Assembly: GCA_900617975.1 (NCBI GenBank)
Contig: UZAE01000304.1
Span: forward strand, 1-26,701
Length of the DNA stretch: 26,701 nucleotides
Origin: Rodentolepis nana
Lineage: Eukaryota; Platyhelminthes; Cestoda; Cyclophyllidea; Hymenolepididae
Direction of reading: 5' to 3'
In this document: positions 1 to 11,260 of the stretch, piece after piece
Layout of the letters: every line of letters begins with the position of its first letter
Numbering within the stretch: the first letter of the stretch is position 1
Notes under the pieces: generated by a model
Databases searched by the model: none
What the model saw: only the letters and a program-made list of their open reading frames with translations
What the model was told of the DNA's origin: nothing
Made by a program: the position numbers and the translations under genes

Positions 1-254
1 TTGTGGTACCAAAGCATGATAGCTGGTTTGTAAATACCGCAAAAGTCATGAAGATGGTAAACGTAACTGAGGAATTGCCAATAATTAGAAATTATTTCAT
101 GGTTTTCCCTATTTGCCGATTTTAATTATAAGCTTATCATTATAATGTGCGTTTTTCTTCGGTTTTTATGTCAATAGGTATCTTAAGTACGTATATATGT
201 GCTAACGAACGCTCTCTTCTTCTATTTGATTAGTTTGTAGCGGAATGCTACCTT

Positions 255-505
255 AGTAAAGCCTGACTGACTCAGAAATCTCTATCCCTAAGTAAAGCCT
301 GACTGACTTAGAAATCTCTATGGCAGATTCTCCTGACTCAGAAATCTCTTTGGCAGATTCTCCTACATCTAGACCGACTCAGAAATCTCCATGGCAGATT
401 CTCAAACATCTAGCTACCGGCTCAGAAATTTCTATGGCAGATTCTCCAACATCTAGCTAGGAATCAGAAATCTCTATGGCAGATTCTCCAACCTCTAGCT
501 AGAGA
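255..505. repeat. Tandem repeat array A, ~42-bp unit, about six copies
   Basis: Six diverged copies of a unit built on the core gactcagaaatctctatggc, followed by agattctccaacatctagct, lie head to tail with a period of about 35-45 bp. The two leftmost copies also share agtaaagcctgactgact. Copies differ by point changes and small length changes, so the array is old. No protein is encoded across it. The uneven unit size argues against a CRISPR array, and no cas-like gene or bacterial context is present. Confidence 0.88.
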
Positions 506-507
506 AC

Positions 508-622
508 AGCTAAGCTATAGCTCAGCTATAAAGAAAACAGACGTGTAGCACGGAGCGCGTTTAGCCAGCTAAGCTATAGCCCAACTATAAAGGAAACAGA
601 TGTGTAGCACGGAGCACGTTTA
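508..622. repeat. Tandem duplication B, 59-bp unit, two copies
   Basis: Two copies start with agctaagctatag at 508 and 567 and end in the shared segment gtgtagcacggagc-cgttta. The second copy has several substitutions. It abuts array A directly and so forms the second step in a chain of unrelated local duplications. Confidence 0.88.
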
Positions 623-631
623 TTAACGTAT

Positions 632-700
632 ATTGCGGATCAAGTGTACACGCAGGGAGCTACTCTCGAGAGTTGCGGATAAAGTGTAACGCAGGAAGCT
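632..700. repeat. Tandem duplication C, ~30-bp unit, two copies
   Basis: Two related units, each with ttgcggat-aagtgta followed by cgcagg-agct, occur at 632-661 and 672-700, separated by 10 bp. They follow array B and precede array D. Confidence 0.75.
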
Positions 701-750
701 TAATCATGATCAGGATGGCAGATTAGGTTGCTGGTCACTGTTTGTACGGA

Positions 751-850
751 GCACCTCCCAATCCTGCCGTGCAGGCATGCGATGACGTGTCGCACCTCCC
801 AATCCCGGCGTGCAGGCATGCGATGACGTGTTAAGCTATGACGTGTCCCA
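751..850. repeat. Tandem duplication D, 41-bp unit, two copies plus a partial third
   Basis: gcacctcccaatcc starts copies at 751 and 792, and each ends in gcaggcatgcgatgacgtgt. A fragment with ctatgacgtgt follows at about 836-846. The unit is clearly more GC-rich than the flanking DNA. Confidence 0.85.
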
Positions 851-1428
851 CAAGTTCTTCTCTCAATTTACTATTTTAAGCTTTATCCTCTCTACTTAAA
901 TCTCAGATTCCCTCTGACCGGGATCGAAAAATATATTTTTTTTTAGTTTCATAAAATTTGCAAGTGACAGTCTTGGCACGTTCGCCCCAATTATATCTCA
1001 TTTAGTTAAAAATTTTAACAATCCAAAAGATAACAACCAATATTATTTTTGACAATCAGTGGGAAAAGCAAGGAAGTTGAGTAAATTACTTAAAATGAAA
1101 ATAAGTAGGACATTATCCGAGTATTTATGACTCATATAATTACTGAATTATTTCAATAACAGCATTCGAAGTTCGTGGAGTCTCGCCGAGTATTGAAATA
1201 GCTGCATTTATCATTATTGTCAGTTTGGAATCCAGTCCTCTATTTTTATGATAAACAATGCACCATATCTCGTCTATAATAAATAATTTAGAGAAAGAAT
1301 TAAATATATTGTGCACACACTAAAATATCATTTTTATTTTTTAACAAAAATAGATATCTTAGTATTTCATATGCCTGATTAATTGTAAGTATCAAAATTA
1401 CCATAGTTTTACTATTTTCGAAACAACT
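851..1428. other. AT-rich intergenic DNA, no gene seen
   Basis: Nothing coding or structured was recognised here. Open frames are short and end by chance. The one open frame reaching into this stretch from the right (1300-1488, minus) starts inside the adjacent retroposon and is not a gene. Confidence 0.6.
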
Positions 1429-1438
1429 ATACTCCAGT

Positions 1439-2620
1439 GGCGTGGGAGTGTACGATAGACTTACCTCCACGTGGTGCACCCTGGGCAACGCATACTCATA
1501 CGGCGAAAAAGTCTATCACTCGGCATTCGTTTTTCAATAGACTTACCTCCACGTGGTGCACCCTGGGCAACGTATATTCATACGGCAAAGTCTATTAACT
1601 GGTAGTTGACTTCTCCGCATACGGCAAAAAAGTCTATTAACCGGCAGTTTTCTTCTCACTTCAAACTACCATGACCCCCCTATATGTCCTACATTCTCAT
1701 ACGGCAAAAAAGTCTATTAACCGGCATTTGACATGACTTCAAACTACAATCACCCCACTGTATGTCAAATTCGACTACTAGCTTCAAAGACAAAAAAGTC
1801 TATTGATCGGCAGTTGACTTCTGACTTGCAAAAAGTCTATTGATCGGCAGTTGACTTCTGACTTCAAACTACCATCACCCCACTCTATTACTTTAACGGT
1901 ACAAGTCTATTAACTGGCAGTTGACTTCTCACTTCAAACTAACAAGTCTATCAACCGGCAGTTGACTTCTGACTTCAAACTACGTCTATCAACCGGCAGT
2001 TGACTTCTCACTTCAAACTACCAATCAGCCCGACTGCTTGTCATATTCAACCCCTTCAACAGCACTCGCCCCACTGTATGTCATATTCGACTACTTCCAC
2101 AGTACTCGCTGACTCCATGTCATATTCGATCATTTTCACAGTACTCACACCGGCAGTTGACTTCTGACTTCAAACTACCATCACCCACTATATGTCATAT
2201 TCGTAAACTTCTATAGTACTCATCTAACCTTTTCCCTACCTATCAGGAAAAGGGAGGGAGGTAAGGTAGGATTTAATATTTTAAACTCGGGGTGTGCAAT
2301 GTTCGCTTAAATGGGGCGAGCGATAGACTTACCTCCACGTGGTGCACCCTGGGCGACGCATACTCATACAGCAAAAAAATTCAATAGACCGGCAGTTGAC
2401 TTCTGACTTCAATCTACCATCACTTCACTGTAAGTCATTCGACTACTTCCACACTACTTACCTCACCTTTTTTCTACCTTTGTGACTGTCTCTTTTGCAT
2501 CTCTGAAACACTGTTCTGTTTCTTTCCCCCGCCCTTTCAACATTTTTTTCACGTTGATGCTCCTTCCCCTCTGTTAACTGATAACTATCAAAACGCCTGC
2601 CATTTGATATAAATAAATAA
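1439..2620 (+). mobile_element. Retroposon copy 1, internally amplified (~1.18 kb), with target-site duplication
   Basis: A 10-bp direct repeat, atactccagt, flanks the element at 1429-1438 and 2621-2630. This marks insertion by a target-primed mechanism. The 3' end has the family hallmark aactatcaaaacgcctgcca followed by tttgatat and a (TAAA)n-like tail. The 5' module (atagacttacctccacgtgg, then tgcaccctgggcaacg) starts near 1454, 1538 and 2323. The next module (aagtctattaaccggcagtt, then gacttctgacttcaaactac) recurs about eight times, complete or truncated, between about 1590 and 2200. A third module (tatgtcatattcgacta...cagtactc) recurs at about 2035-2215. No protein-coding region is present, so the element is non-autonomous and presumably relied on another element's reverse transcriptase. 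No tRNA-like A or B box was found. Confidence 0.82.
2247..2290 (-). repeat. Short inverted fragment inside retroposon copy 1
   Basis: ggaaaagggagggaggtaag resembles the reverse complement of the pyrimidine-rich module (cctcaccttttccctacctt) that lies immediately upstream in the forward sense. The arms CCTTTTCC and GGAAAAGG pair around 2228-2256. It may be a small inverted rearrangement product, or simply purine-rich filler between two element copies. Confidence 0.35.
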
Positions 2621-2918
2621 ATACTCCAGTAGCAAAGTAATAATAATAATTAGCTATTTTTCATTTGGCGTGTCCCCTGTACTGTATTATACCATCGATT
2701 CACTTACTTTTGTTATGACAGCAACACCGCGCTTAGTTAAGTTGGTGGGTCTTCAAATTGTACATTAAATCAAAATGAAATATAACCTCAGCGAGGCATT
2801 AAAATTATGCTGTGACGTTATGGCACGATAACTAATAATTTTCCCCTGGTGACGCTCATCGTATTTTTTCATTTTTCTTTCGTTGCTTTTCTTTCTATCA
2901 ATGAACTAATCTTTTAGC

Positions 2919-5900
2919 TCATGCACCAGTTGCCCTATCTCCTATCCTGCTCGAGGAAAATTGGTAAATTATAAAGTTGCCAGAAGTGACTTCAAGACTG
3001 TAGCCACTTTTTTCAATAGCGATGCATATCTCACCTTTTTCGATATAATCTCCAACCTTTTTCAGCAGACGAACTCCAACAGTGTGATCGATTGAATCGT
3101 CTTCCTTGTCGCGACCAGCGCCAAGGCGCCAGACAACCTGTCCGACCGCCCTAGCATCAATTTCACTTATATAACCTTGAAATGAAATCAATTATGCAAT
3201 TGTATTAAACATTTGAATCTTTGTAAATGGAAGGATTTTGTTCAAAAGAGAGGACAGAAAATAATAACTTTTGTCAAATTCGTGTTTCAGTCCATCTATT
3301 GCAAATGCACTTTCACATGGTGTTGGAATAATTACCTGAAGAGCAACTTGCCTTACGAATTACATTTCAAACTTAACTTTTAACGAACCCTATAATTTGA
3401 GCAATTCATATTGTACTTCATAACTTTTAAAGTATACGATATGGCTATGAATTTTCTAATCTAAAACGTTTAGAAAAGTTTCCCTTACCTCTCAATTATT
3501 TGCATCTGAAAGTGTCGTTATTTCAACAATACTATTTTATGCTCGTCCTCACTTCTTACCTGTTTTAGGAGCCTTCATGGGAGTTCTCACATCTGCCATT
3601 TTTCCCATTGTCTCTAGATAGTAGTCAATGGCATCGGGACATTCTTCAGGTGGTGGCGAGCAGAGTTTTTCTGCTAACTCAGAACTCACACCCTGACCCA
3701 CAAGCATTTTAGCCATTGCTTCTCGAACTTTTCCATTATTGAGAACCTGGAGCATCATCCTTGACGCCTTTGTTGCATCACTCTCAATGGTTGCTGCTGA
3801 TAGCATATTGTGGCCTGCAATATTTGAGAATACCGTCATAATGGAATTTGAAACTGATATGCTCAGAATTTTCATAGCCAAATATGAGAGGGAATGGGAA
3901 TAATAGGATCTAGTATTATTGGCCGACAATGTGATCATTGTGGGACGTAATGATGTAATAAAGCTAACCAGCAAGTATATAGTGGTTTCCCGTGAGCGGT
4001 TGGCTCGTCAATGTTGACGAAGGCAGTGTTCAGCACCAGTATTCAATATGATGGTAACTATAGATTCTTTAGCAATTGATCTAAACGGCTACTTAAGGTG
4101 GTAATTAAAGACAGTGCAGAGATGCTCTTACAAGATGTAACAGAAGCAATAGATGATTTGATGGATATATTTTACTCATGTCATAATACCTTAAATCCTA
4201 AAAAAGGGCCTAACTTTCGTCGCTAACTTAAGCAGGTTTGCATCACTATTTTCTTCAACTGATTCCACCTTGACCCAATCAACTCTGACGACTTCTCTTC
4301 TAAAATGGAGGCCTATTTAGTCTTCGTTTAACACTAGTTGAAGTGTAACTTATCTCGCTAATGTCCAAATTTTTCAAAACCCAAGAAAACAAAAAAGGGA
4401 CTATTATTACCTAAAGTAAGAACCACATCTTTCAGCCGACCCTCAAAAGGTCCACCCGAAAGAATTGAAAAAACTTCAGCCATTTCGAGAGCATTTCCAC
4501 TACATTGACCAAGAGGTTGGTCCATTGAGGATACTACTGCAACAACCTTGAGATCCATCTTCTCACCAACGCTAATCTATAAAGGAGACATGAGTCAATC
4601 CATCTGTCATCATTTATGAAGGGCATAACATACCATGGTTCTAGCCAAGTGTCTAACTTCATTTAAATTTTGAAAAAGAGCACCAATCCCCAATTTGATA
4701 TCCATCACCAAGCCGCGTAGACCTTCACACAGTTTCCTTGATAGAATTGAACCTAAAAAATGCCACCAAAATAAGTTGCATTTTGCCTAAAAATTGTTCC
4801 ACGCTTGATATTAGTTTTAGTAGCACACCGGTTATCAAGGGAATTGAGGCAACGGTCCCAGTAACATCTCGATACTTGTAAAGTGGTCTGTCAGCAGGTA
4901 TCATTCTTTCATTTTGACCCACTATGAAGAAACCGGCATCGTTGATAAGAGATTTGAGCTGTTTCATGTCAACGTTTGGTGAATAACCTTCAATCGATTC
5001 GAGCTTGTCAATTGTTCCACCGGCGATACCTAGACCACGGCCACTGATCATAGGTACCTTTGATAAATAAATGGATTCCTGATTAATCTTGAATGATAGT
5101 TTACTGATTTGCAGTTCTATGTCAACAGGTACTAGTGATCTCCTTTTGATTTGCAATTCGTGACATACTCTTACTATAATGTCAATAATTATATCACCCG
5201 TGGTTCGCCAAGAATTAACTCTAGTGAACACTGTTGTCAAAATAGAGGTGACAAAACAACTCACCGAAATAAAACAAGTAGCTTTGGATATCATGAATAT
5301 TATGAAAGTCGTTTCATGAAATTCGAATATTAGGACCTGCAAGCTGCATAACTCAACTTATGTAAGATTTCCGTCACCCTGGCTTCATTGCCTGCATTTC
5401 ATCCACTTAGACCTATCTTGGTTCATTGATTCATGCTTGCCGGGTGGAATGTAGCTCACATGATAACATTATGAATGAAACTATTTCATGTAGTACGCGC
5501 AGGGTTGCTTGTTTACTATTCATCCAGAGAGCGACTCACAAAGGCCACAAAACCAAACTCCCCCTACAAGTACACCTTGTTTACACGTTGAGAGCACACA
5601 CCCTCAACTTCACTATCTCTTCTTCCCTCTTTCACCTCCGATCGCTCAATCCTGGCGTTCTAGCTCAGATCTTGGCCTTCAGATTTTATGAAAGGCCGTT
5701 TTAACCTGTTGGGCTATTATTTGGTCTCTAAGAGGATAGAGCCATTCTAACATGTTTGAATTCTTTACGTTTCCTAGCTTCCGAGATTTGTGTTATTTTA
5801 ATCTGATAATTGTTATTTGTCTACTGATTTGCTCATTTGAATTTCTAACATAGCGTAGGTCAGATCAGTCAACTAAAAGTCACATTCCTCTAACCTTTCC

Positions 5901-6801
5901 ACCACAGGCAGCAATCATTGGGCCGAGAATGTGGCTTGTCTTATCGCCAACCCCGCCAGTGCTCTGCTTGTCAACAACGAATTGGGCCCACTTCTGGTCA
6001 CTCCATCGCATCTTTTCACTGTTATTGACCATGGCAGATGTCAAATTGGCCGTCTCATCTGGCGTCATGCCTCTCGTGAATACGGCCATCAGGAAAGCAC
6101 CTAATTAAGTTTTAGAAAATCATTTTATTCAGAACCGTTGAGTATACTTCGAGGCCAAAGCTGGCCAAAGGAATTTCGAGGCGCTGAAATCTAAACATTC
6201 TGCAACGAATTAAACCCCTTAAGTAAAAACTGGCATTCGGAAAAAATCAGAATTTTGATGATATTAGGGTCTTTTATATCGTCATTTTCACTTAACTCTC
6301 TCGTCACTCCAAAGTCTGTAATGTGCCAGAACTACGGACCATAGGTGTTTTTTAATTATTTTATGTATAATAATATTAATATTGAGGTATGTCTTGTCGC
6401 CAATTCCCCGACTGTGTCCACGAAGGACATTAAATAAGCTTATTTTTTCTAATATTTTAATTCATCCAAGGAACTGTTCCAAATTTGTTATGCTCTAACT
6501 TCCTATTTCAAATCAAGCTGGAGGTTAAGTGCAAAATTGATCTCACTGTTTTATCCCAAATTTTTAGAATTGAAGAGCACTTTTAAAGACACTAAATTAC
6601 TAAATGCAGCCATTTTGTGTGTGTGAGTGTGTGTGTGTGTAGTTATTTTAAAATTAGCTTATTTTACTCACCAAGTTGAACAGCAGATATAGTTTTGTTG
6701 CAAAGATGTTTAACAAAAGTGTCGTAGTCTTTTTTACTCAATTCCATACCGCGACCTTTCAGATTGAGCAGTTGCGAAATGTACTTGCTCTCCTCTTGCA
6801 T
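2919..6801 (-). CDS. TYMP: Thymidine / pyrimidine-nucleoside phosphorylase, complete, seven exons, altered active site
   Basis: Spliced CDS from 5' to 3' on the minus strand: 6801-6672, 6100-5895, 5057-4829, 4752-4634, 4576-4411, 3814-3560, 3175-2919. All junctions are GT-AG and all phases agree, giving 453 aa (human enzyme about 482, E. coli DeoA 440). The family phosphorolyses thymidine or uridine to free base and deoxyribose- or ribose-1-phosphate in pyrimidine salvage. An all-alpha N-terminal region covers residues 1-65. The phosphate loop [11 protein letters not shown] is at 87-97, the family signature [17 protein letters not shown] at 117-133, the RDVTGTV...ITGSILSRK strand at 175-195, and MDIKLGIGA at 205-213. 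The C-terminal domain begins near GYISEIDAR. Family-invariant His in DKHSTGG is Gln89, the Lys matching E. coli Lys190 is Arg194, and Asp of TVDS is Ala182. Arg175, Ser190 and Tyr172 are kept. The start is the first ATG after an in-frame TGA. The last ~35 residues are unlike relatives, so the true 3' end may differ. Confidence 0.93.
6616..6640. repeat. (TG)n microsatellite in phosphorylase intron 1
   Basis: About twelve TG dinucleotides with one A interruption lie within the first intron (6671-6101), close to its donor. Confidence 0.85.
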
Positions 6802-6841
6802 TGTCTTTTCTGCTACAGCGTGTGGCCCCCTTTTTCAACCC

Positions 6842-6852
6842 CGCCTGAAAGT
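6842..6852 (-). promoter_or_regulatory. Splice acceptor 43 nt upstream of the phosphorylase start codon
   Basis: The minus strand reads acttTCAG|GCGGGG, a good 3' splice site with the downstream exon starting at 6844. The ATG is at 6801-6799. Either a 5'-UTR intron or spliced-leader trans-splicing, which is known in flatworms, could use it. Which one cannot be decided from this window. Confidence 0.45.
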
Positions 6853-8591
6853 TTAAGACATCTGGATCCGATCAATATTTGCCTATGCCCTAGTTTGCAA
6901 CAACAATTTTCGGTCTCTTTTAATTTAAAGCATTATTTTTCACGTGCCACTCTGAACTGCATCAATATAACCTTCAACTAGTTCTTGGACAAATTAGAGT
7001 TGAACTGTTTGCTTTCCTATGAGATGGGTCAGGGATCTCCAAGACTGAAATTTTGTTCAATTCAATCGCAATTCGAACTTATATCTATTACTCTAATTGG
7101 CTTTACATAAATACCAATAATTGACCAAATGAATGACGTAATATTCAAGAGGACAAGATTTAATCTCTGTTAACAAAGAACTACTTTTTGGAATCAAGGC
7201 TTATGAGGATCTCTAGTTAATCTAGCTTGTTCCAAAACGTAATGTTTAGGTTATGGAAAGGCTGACTCATGTTGAGAAGGCGCCAAAGAAAGATAGAGGA
7301 AATTGGTCTAACTTGAGTCTTTTTTAACTTTTTAACTGATAAGTTAAATTTTGCTTATGTCGGAGAGTAAAGTACACAAATCTAACGCTAGGTAACGGAA
7401 GTATTCTGTAGTAGCGTTGTGCATTCCACAATACTTCAATACTTAAGCTACAACTATGCCATATTTCCGTCTTTTGTGGACATGTTTCCCTATCAAGTCT
7501 GTTGCACTTTTATGGTATAAAAATTCCGATACTCCAGTTTTGGTCTTGTAAAAAAATTGGAAAATGGCACACAAATTTCATTTAAACTCTAAATGAAGTT
7601 TAATAATCATCTTGAAATCTACAAACGATCCATTAATATAATTATAAAATAACTAAAGTCGACATATATTTTTCGAATTCCACTGCCTACTATTAAATTT
7701 TTTCAAACTTGCGATAGTATTTTGAGTTGATAATCTAAATTTTTGGTTTAGCAAATGCGGTTTTCTGCGCTTCACTTATCAACACATGATCCCAACTAGA
7801 GATGCCAATGTTTGTTACATATCTCTATCGTCTATCTACTATGGCTACTTACAGAGTTAAAGTAATATGGTGAATTTCTGCCAAAATTTATTACATAATT
7901 TATTTTTACACTGGGGTTGGGGATGGGCTTCACTACCTGCTGAAGCTTTTTATAGTTTACAAGGTTGTTTTAGTTTGAGCCAATAGGAAAAAACTCAAGC
8001 AGATTGGCATAAAAGTCATAGCCTCATGTTCGTGTTAGTAGGTGGAATGTTGTATTAATATCCTTTATTGTTCCATTAAAACAGGTTAATAAAGTTGGGT
8101 CAATTGTAAGGTGGTTTTAATCAAGGAGTAGCATCTAAACAAGGGCAATTAAACAAAGATTTGATTAGGGTATGTGATTAAGTCCGGAATTGTAAAAGCA
8201 TTAAGTTGTTAACCTCCTCAAAATGGATTATCTTCAACTTGCAATATTGCAACGTTCCAAAATTCAACTTGCATGACCTCTGGGTGGCTTAACGAACTCA
8301 TGATCGTTATATTCGGATTTAATATAATTATTGGAAATGTCGTTTTGATTTATTTGTCTCAAGATGAGACTAACAAGCCGGGTTTAAACACTACAAAGCT
8401 CAATTAATTTTCCTCAAGATGTACTTCACTAATAATTACCTGGGAATGAGGCCAGTGAAGAGGATGTTTCAGCTTGCTGATCAAGACTAATTGATAGAGG
8501 ATGACTGTTCCAGGAGACTTTAGTTTGCCCTCTCATTGGCCATGAAGTATTAGCTACCTTTGGCATTTGCATTACTGTTGTCTATAGTAAT
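6853..8591. other. AT-rich intergenic DNA upstream of the phosphorylase gene
   Basis: No exon, RNA gene or repeat was recognised. Open frames are short on both strands. The phosphorylase promoter is expected in the right-hand neighbourhood of its first exon, but no convincing TATA or initiator was identified. Confidence 0.55.
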
Positions 8592-8792
8592 ATTTTATTT
8601 ATTTATATCAACTGGCAGGCGTTTTGATAGTTATCATTACCCCCTTAGTTGACTTCGGGCTTCACAGAGGGGAAGAACAGACAAAGCCACAAAAGTGGGG
8701 AGGGGAACAGTAGAGTGATTCCCGGATGTAAATGAGATACACACAAAGGTTGAGAAAAAGGTAAGGTGAGTAAAGTGGGAGTGGTGAAAGTG
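8592..8792 (-). mobile_element. Retroposon copy 2, 5'-truncated, reverse orientation
   Basis: The reverse complement of this stretch carries the family 3' end: the pyrimidine-rich module, cccctctgtgaagcccgaag, the tcaactaaggggg...aatgataactatcaaaacgcctgcca segment, then a TAAATAAA tail. The 5' structured head and the aagtctattaaccggcagtt module are missing, so the copy begins within the third module. Loss of the 5' end with an intact 3' end is typical of incomplete target-primed reverse transcription. No clear target-site duplication was found. Confidence 0.8.
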
Positions 8793-11248
8793 ATTTCAAT
8801 GGTTTCAGAAGGTATTGAATAAATATTAAGCGCTATGCCAAAGTAAAAAGTAACCCTATTTCATTGGATTTTTGGTTACGGGTTGCACAGTTATTACTCG
8901 ATGGCTACATCACGTTCAATGAATTAAATTTCATAATTGATCTCGGGATTACAACTAATTCTTATGCTTATTGACCGGCTCTTAAACATGAGGATTCATT
9001 TGTTGGTACTTGATTTCATTTTTCTTCAGAAAGTTTAGAACCCCAAATGTGGCTTTTATGCTGGCAGTATTTAAATAGCATTGACAACACCTATAAACCA
9101 TGCCCTCCACTACTGTTCTACTTGGTTCATTTTATTCATACAAGCTATGCTTAATTTTATTTTCTTATTTCTCAATTAGCCTACAGTATTGGCGTCCTGG
9201 AAAAGCGACACGATCGTAAATCGTTTCATGTCTGAAATCTAGGTACGTATGAGAAGTCGACTCATTAGATATGCCGGCAATTTTTGAGAAGCCTCACGAT
9301 GACTTACTTTTCAGGCCCTTTAAATGCTTTTTTCATAGTAGTAACCTAAGTCATTTCCAACGACCACATCTTAAGGGCATTTTGGAACCAAGACTTTCAC
9401 ATAGTTAAGATTATGGTTAGGGTTACTTTCTCCTTTGAAGTTGTATTCCTTGACATTTGCTAGGAGTATTTGTTTGCAGCTTAGCTATCACATCAAGCGT
9501 GTGAAAATTACAATTTTTAGCGGGTTGCGTTCGCCTTTTCCCTACTCTCACATTTCAGAGTTCAATTCTGATTCATTTTATTGAGATCGGATTTTGGTAC
9601 TATTTCCACCTTCTGAGTCACAGAGTCGTTGGTAATTATAAGCCAACGAGGTTTTAACAATCCTCATGGCCAATATAACAGGCTGAAACAAGCTTACGTT
9701 ATTAATTAATGTTATTTAATGCCTATCCACAATATTTGTGTTTGCTTGGATTAGAAAGCTTTTATCTGGCGGCATTATTTGTATCAACATCTTGTTGCCA
9801 GTGGCCGAATTATATTTGTGTAAGCCCTTTTTGGCAAAAAATCCACACAGATGAAATGCAGACCGTCAGATGACCTCAAGTTGCGCGGTTAGGAATTAAA
9901 CTTTGCGCTAATTAAGCACTTGATTGGCTATAAGCTTTTTCAAACGAAATGCTTTCGCCATAACACCACGTACACTCGGCCACGATTCATAAAATTTCCC
10001 TATTTTCTGCCCAAACCATCTTGACCTAACTTGAACTCCAGCATCATGATAAATTGCGACCCTAAATTACGACATTTCGGCGGGAGATACAAATCGGTTT
10101 GGTCTGCTGAAGTCTGGGGCAAGTAAAATATATGTATGAAAAAAGTCGTCGGTTTTTTTAACTTTGGAGGGCAAGGTTATATTGTGTGCAATTCTCCTAC
10201 TGAAATAAAAGTGAAATTAGATATTTCATCCAACACTTAAAGGCTTCAATTGCTGTGTCACCAAGATGACTGCAAAGTCTACGATAAAAGAGAATGCGGA
10301 AATAGATCCTTCATACTTATTCTCTGATAATATTTGTTCAGAATGCCTTGATTCGCACTGACTAATTCTAAAGGAATGTTGCGTTATAAAGTACACTAGA
10401 TGCTTTCTCCACATCCCTTGATAGTACCTTTATTGAATGTATGGTTTAATGTCAGTAAGTTTCGACACTTTCAAGAAAAGTTTGCGGTCTAATTCCCATT
10501 CACATGCTGACTTACATGAATCGCGCGGAAAGCTACCGACTGTATACCAACTGGTCTTAGACCTTTTCGAACAGTTAGAACAATGTGGTCGTAACGTCTA
10601 AATCGACAGTGTGAATGGGGAATGATTCGAAGAAAACCAATGAGCCCATTGAAAAGGTGGTGGCACTTAGTTTCAGGAGTACATACTTTAACCGTAAACA
10701 ATAGTCATGCAAAACCAATAGCCATGAGTTCTGTAATTGAGTTCAAAGCAGTTAAAAATCTGCCTATTTGTAAGTAACTCCAAATTAAACCTCGCGTTAT
10801 GTTCCTTCCAGTTTTTTTAATGATATTCTTTCGCTTTCCTTTGAAGTCAAGAAGAGAATTGCAAATGCTAACAAGAGGTATGAAGCCTAATTGCTAAATA
10901 TTATTTAGATTCAAGTTATTAGCTGAACTTAAAAGGCAACGTAAATTGAGTGCAAACTTTCGATTATGAGATTCGAAATTCAGTGTAAACTTCCTCAGAT
11001 CACCTTAAGTGATATTACTATCCTTGAATTGGTTCCCCAAGTAACCTGAGGGTGCAGTGAGTAGGGAAGCATTAATTATAAGGCAGACTAACGAGAATTC
11101 TTCATTAATCAATGAAAAATTAAATAATTTTTTTCATTTTTCTCTGAATTTAACTAATTAATCAGAAGACAAACTTAAATAAGGTGAAAAAGTTGCCCCA
11201 ATGAAACAGCTTTTCATCAGGTTGAGTTGGTTAGCGCTTTCGAAATTG
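8793..11248. other. Intergenic DNA, no gene recognised
   Basis: Short open frames at 10226-10414 and 10489-10701 (minus) have no splice context, domain or composition to support them. I see no RNA gene. The TTAGGGTTA at about 9416-9424 is too short to be a telomeric remnant. Confidence 0.5.
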
Positions 11249-11260
11249 TATATGCCACGT

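Noticed and set aside
255..850. CRISPR-like repeats
   Set aside because: Unit lengths vary, there are no distinct spacers, and the window is clearly eukaryotic with spliced genes.
1300..1488. Open frame MPRVHHVEVSLSYT... and relatives at 11158-11409 and 25395-25962
   Set aside because: They are translations of the retroposon head in various frames, repeated with each copy. They are not genes.
1454..1525. Hammerhead ribozyme, as found in some schistosome retroposons
   Set aside because: Neither strand of the head shows the CUGANGA...GAAA core, so another fold would be needed.
1439..2620. DNA transposon with terminal inverted repeats
   Set aside because: The ends are not inverted copies, the direct repeats vary in length (10-13 bp), and there is a 3' A/T tail with 5' truncations elsewhere. 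All of these fit retroposition.
9413..9426. Interstitial telomeric repeat GGTTAGGGTTA
   Set aside because: Less than two units, which is expected by chance.
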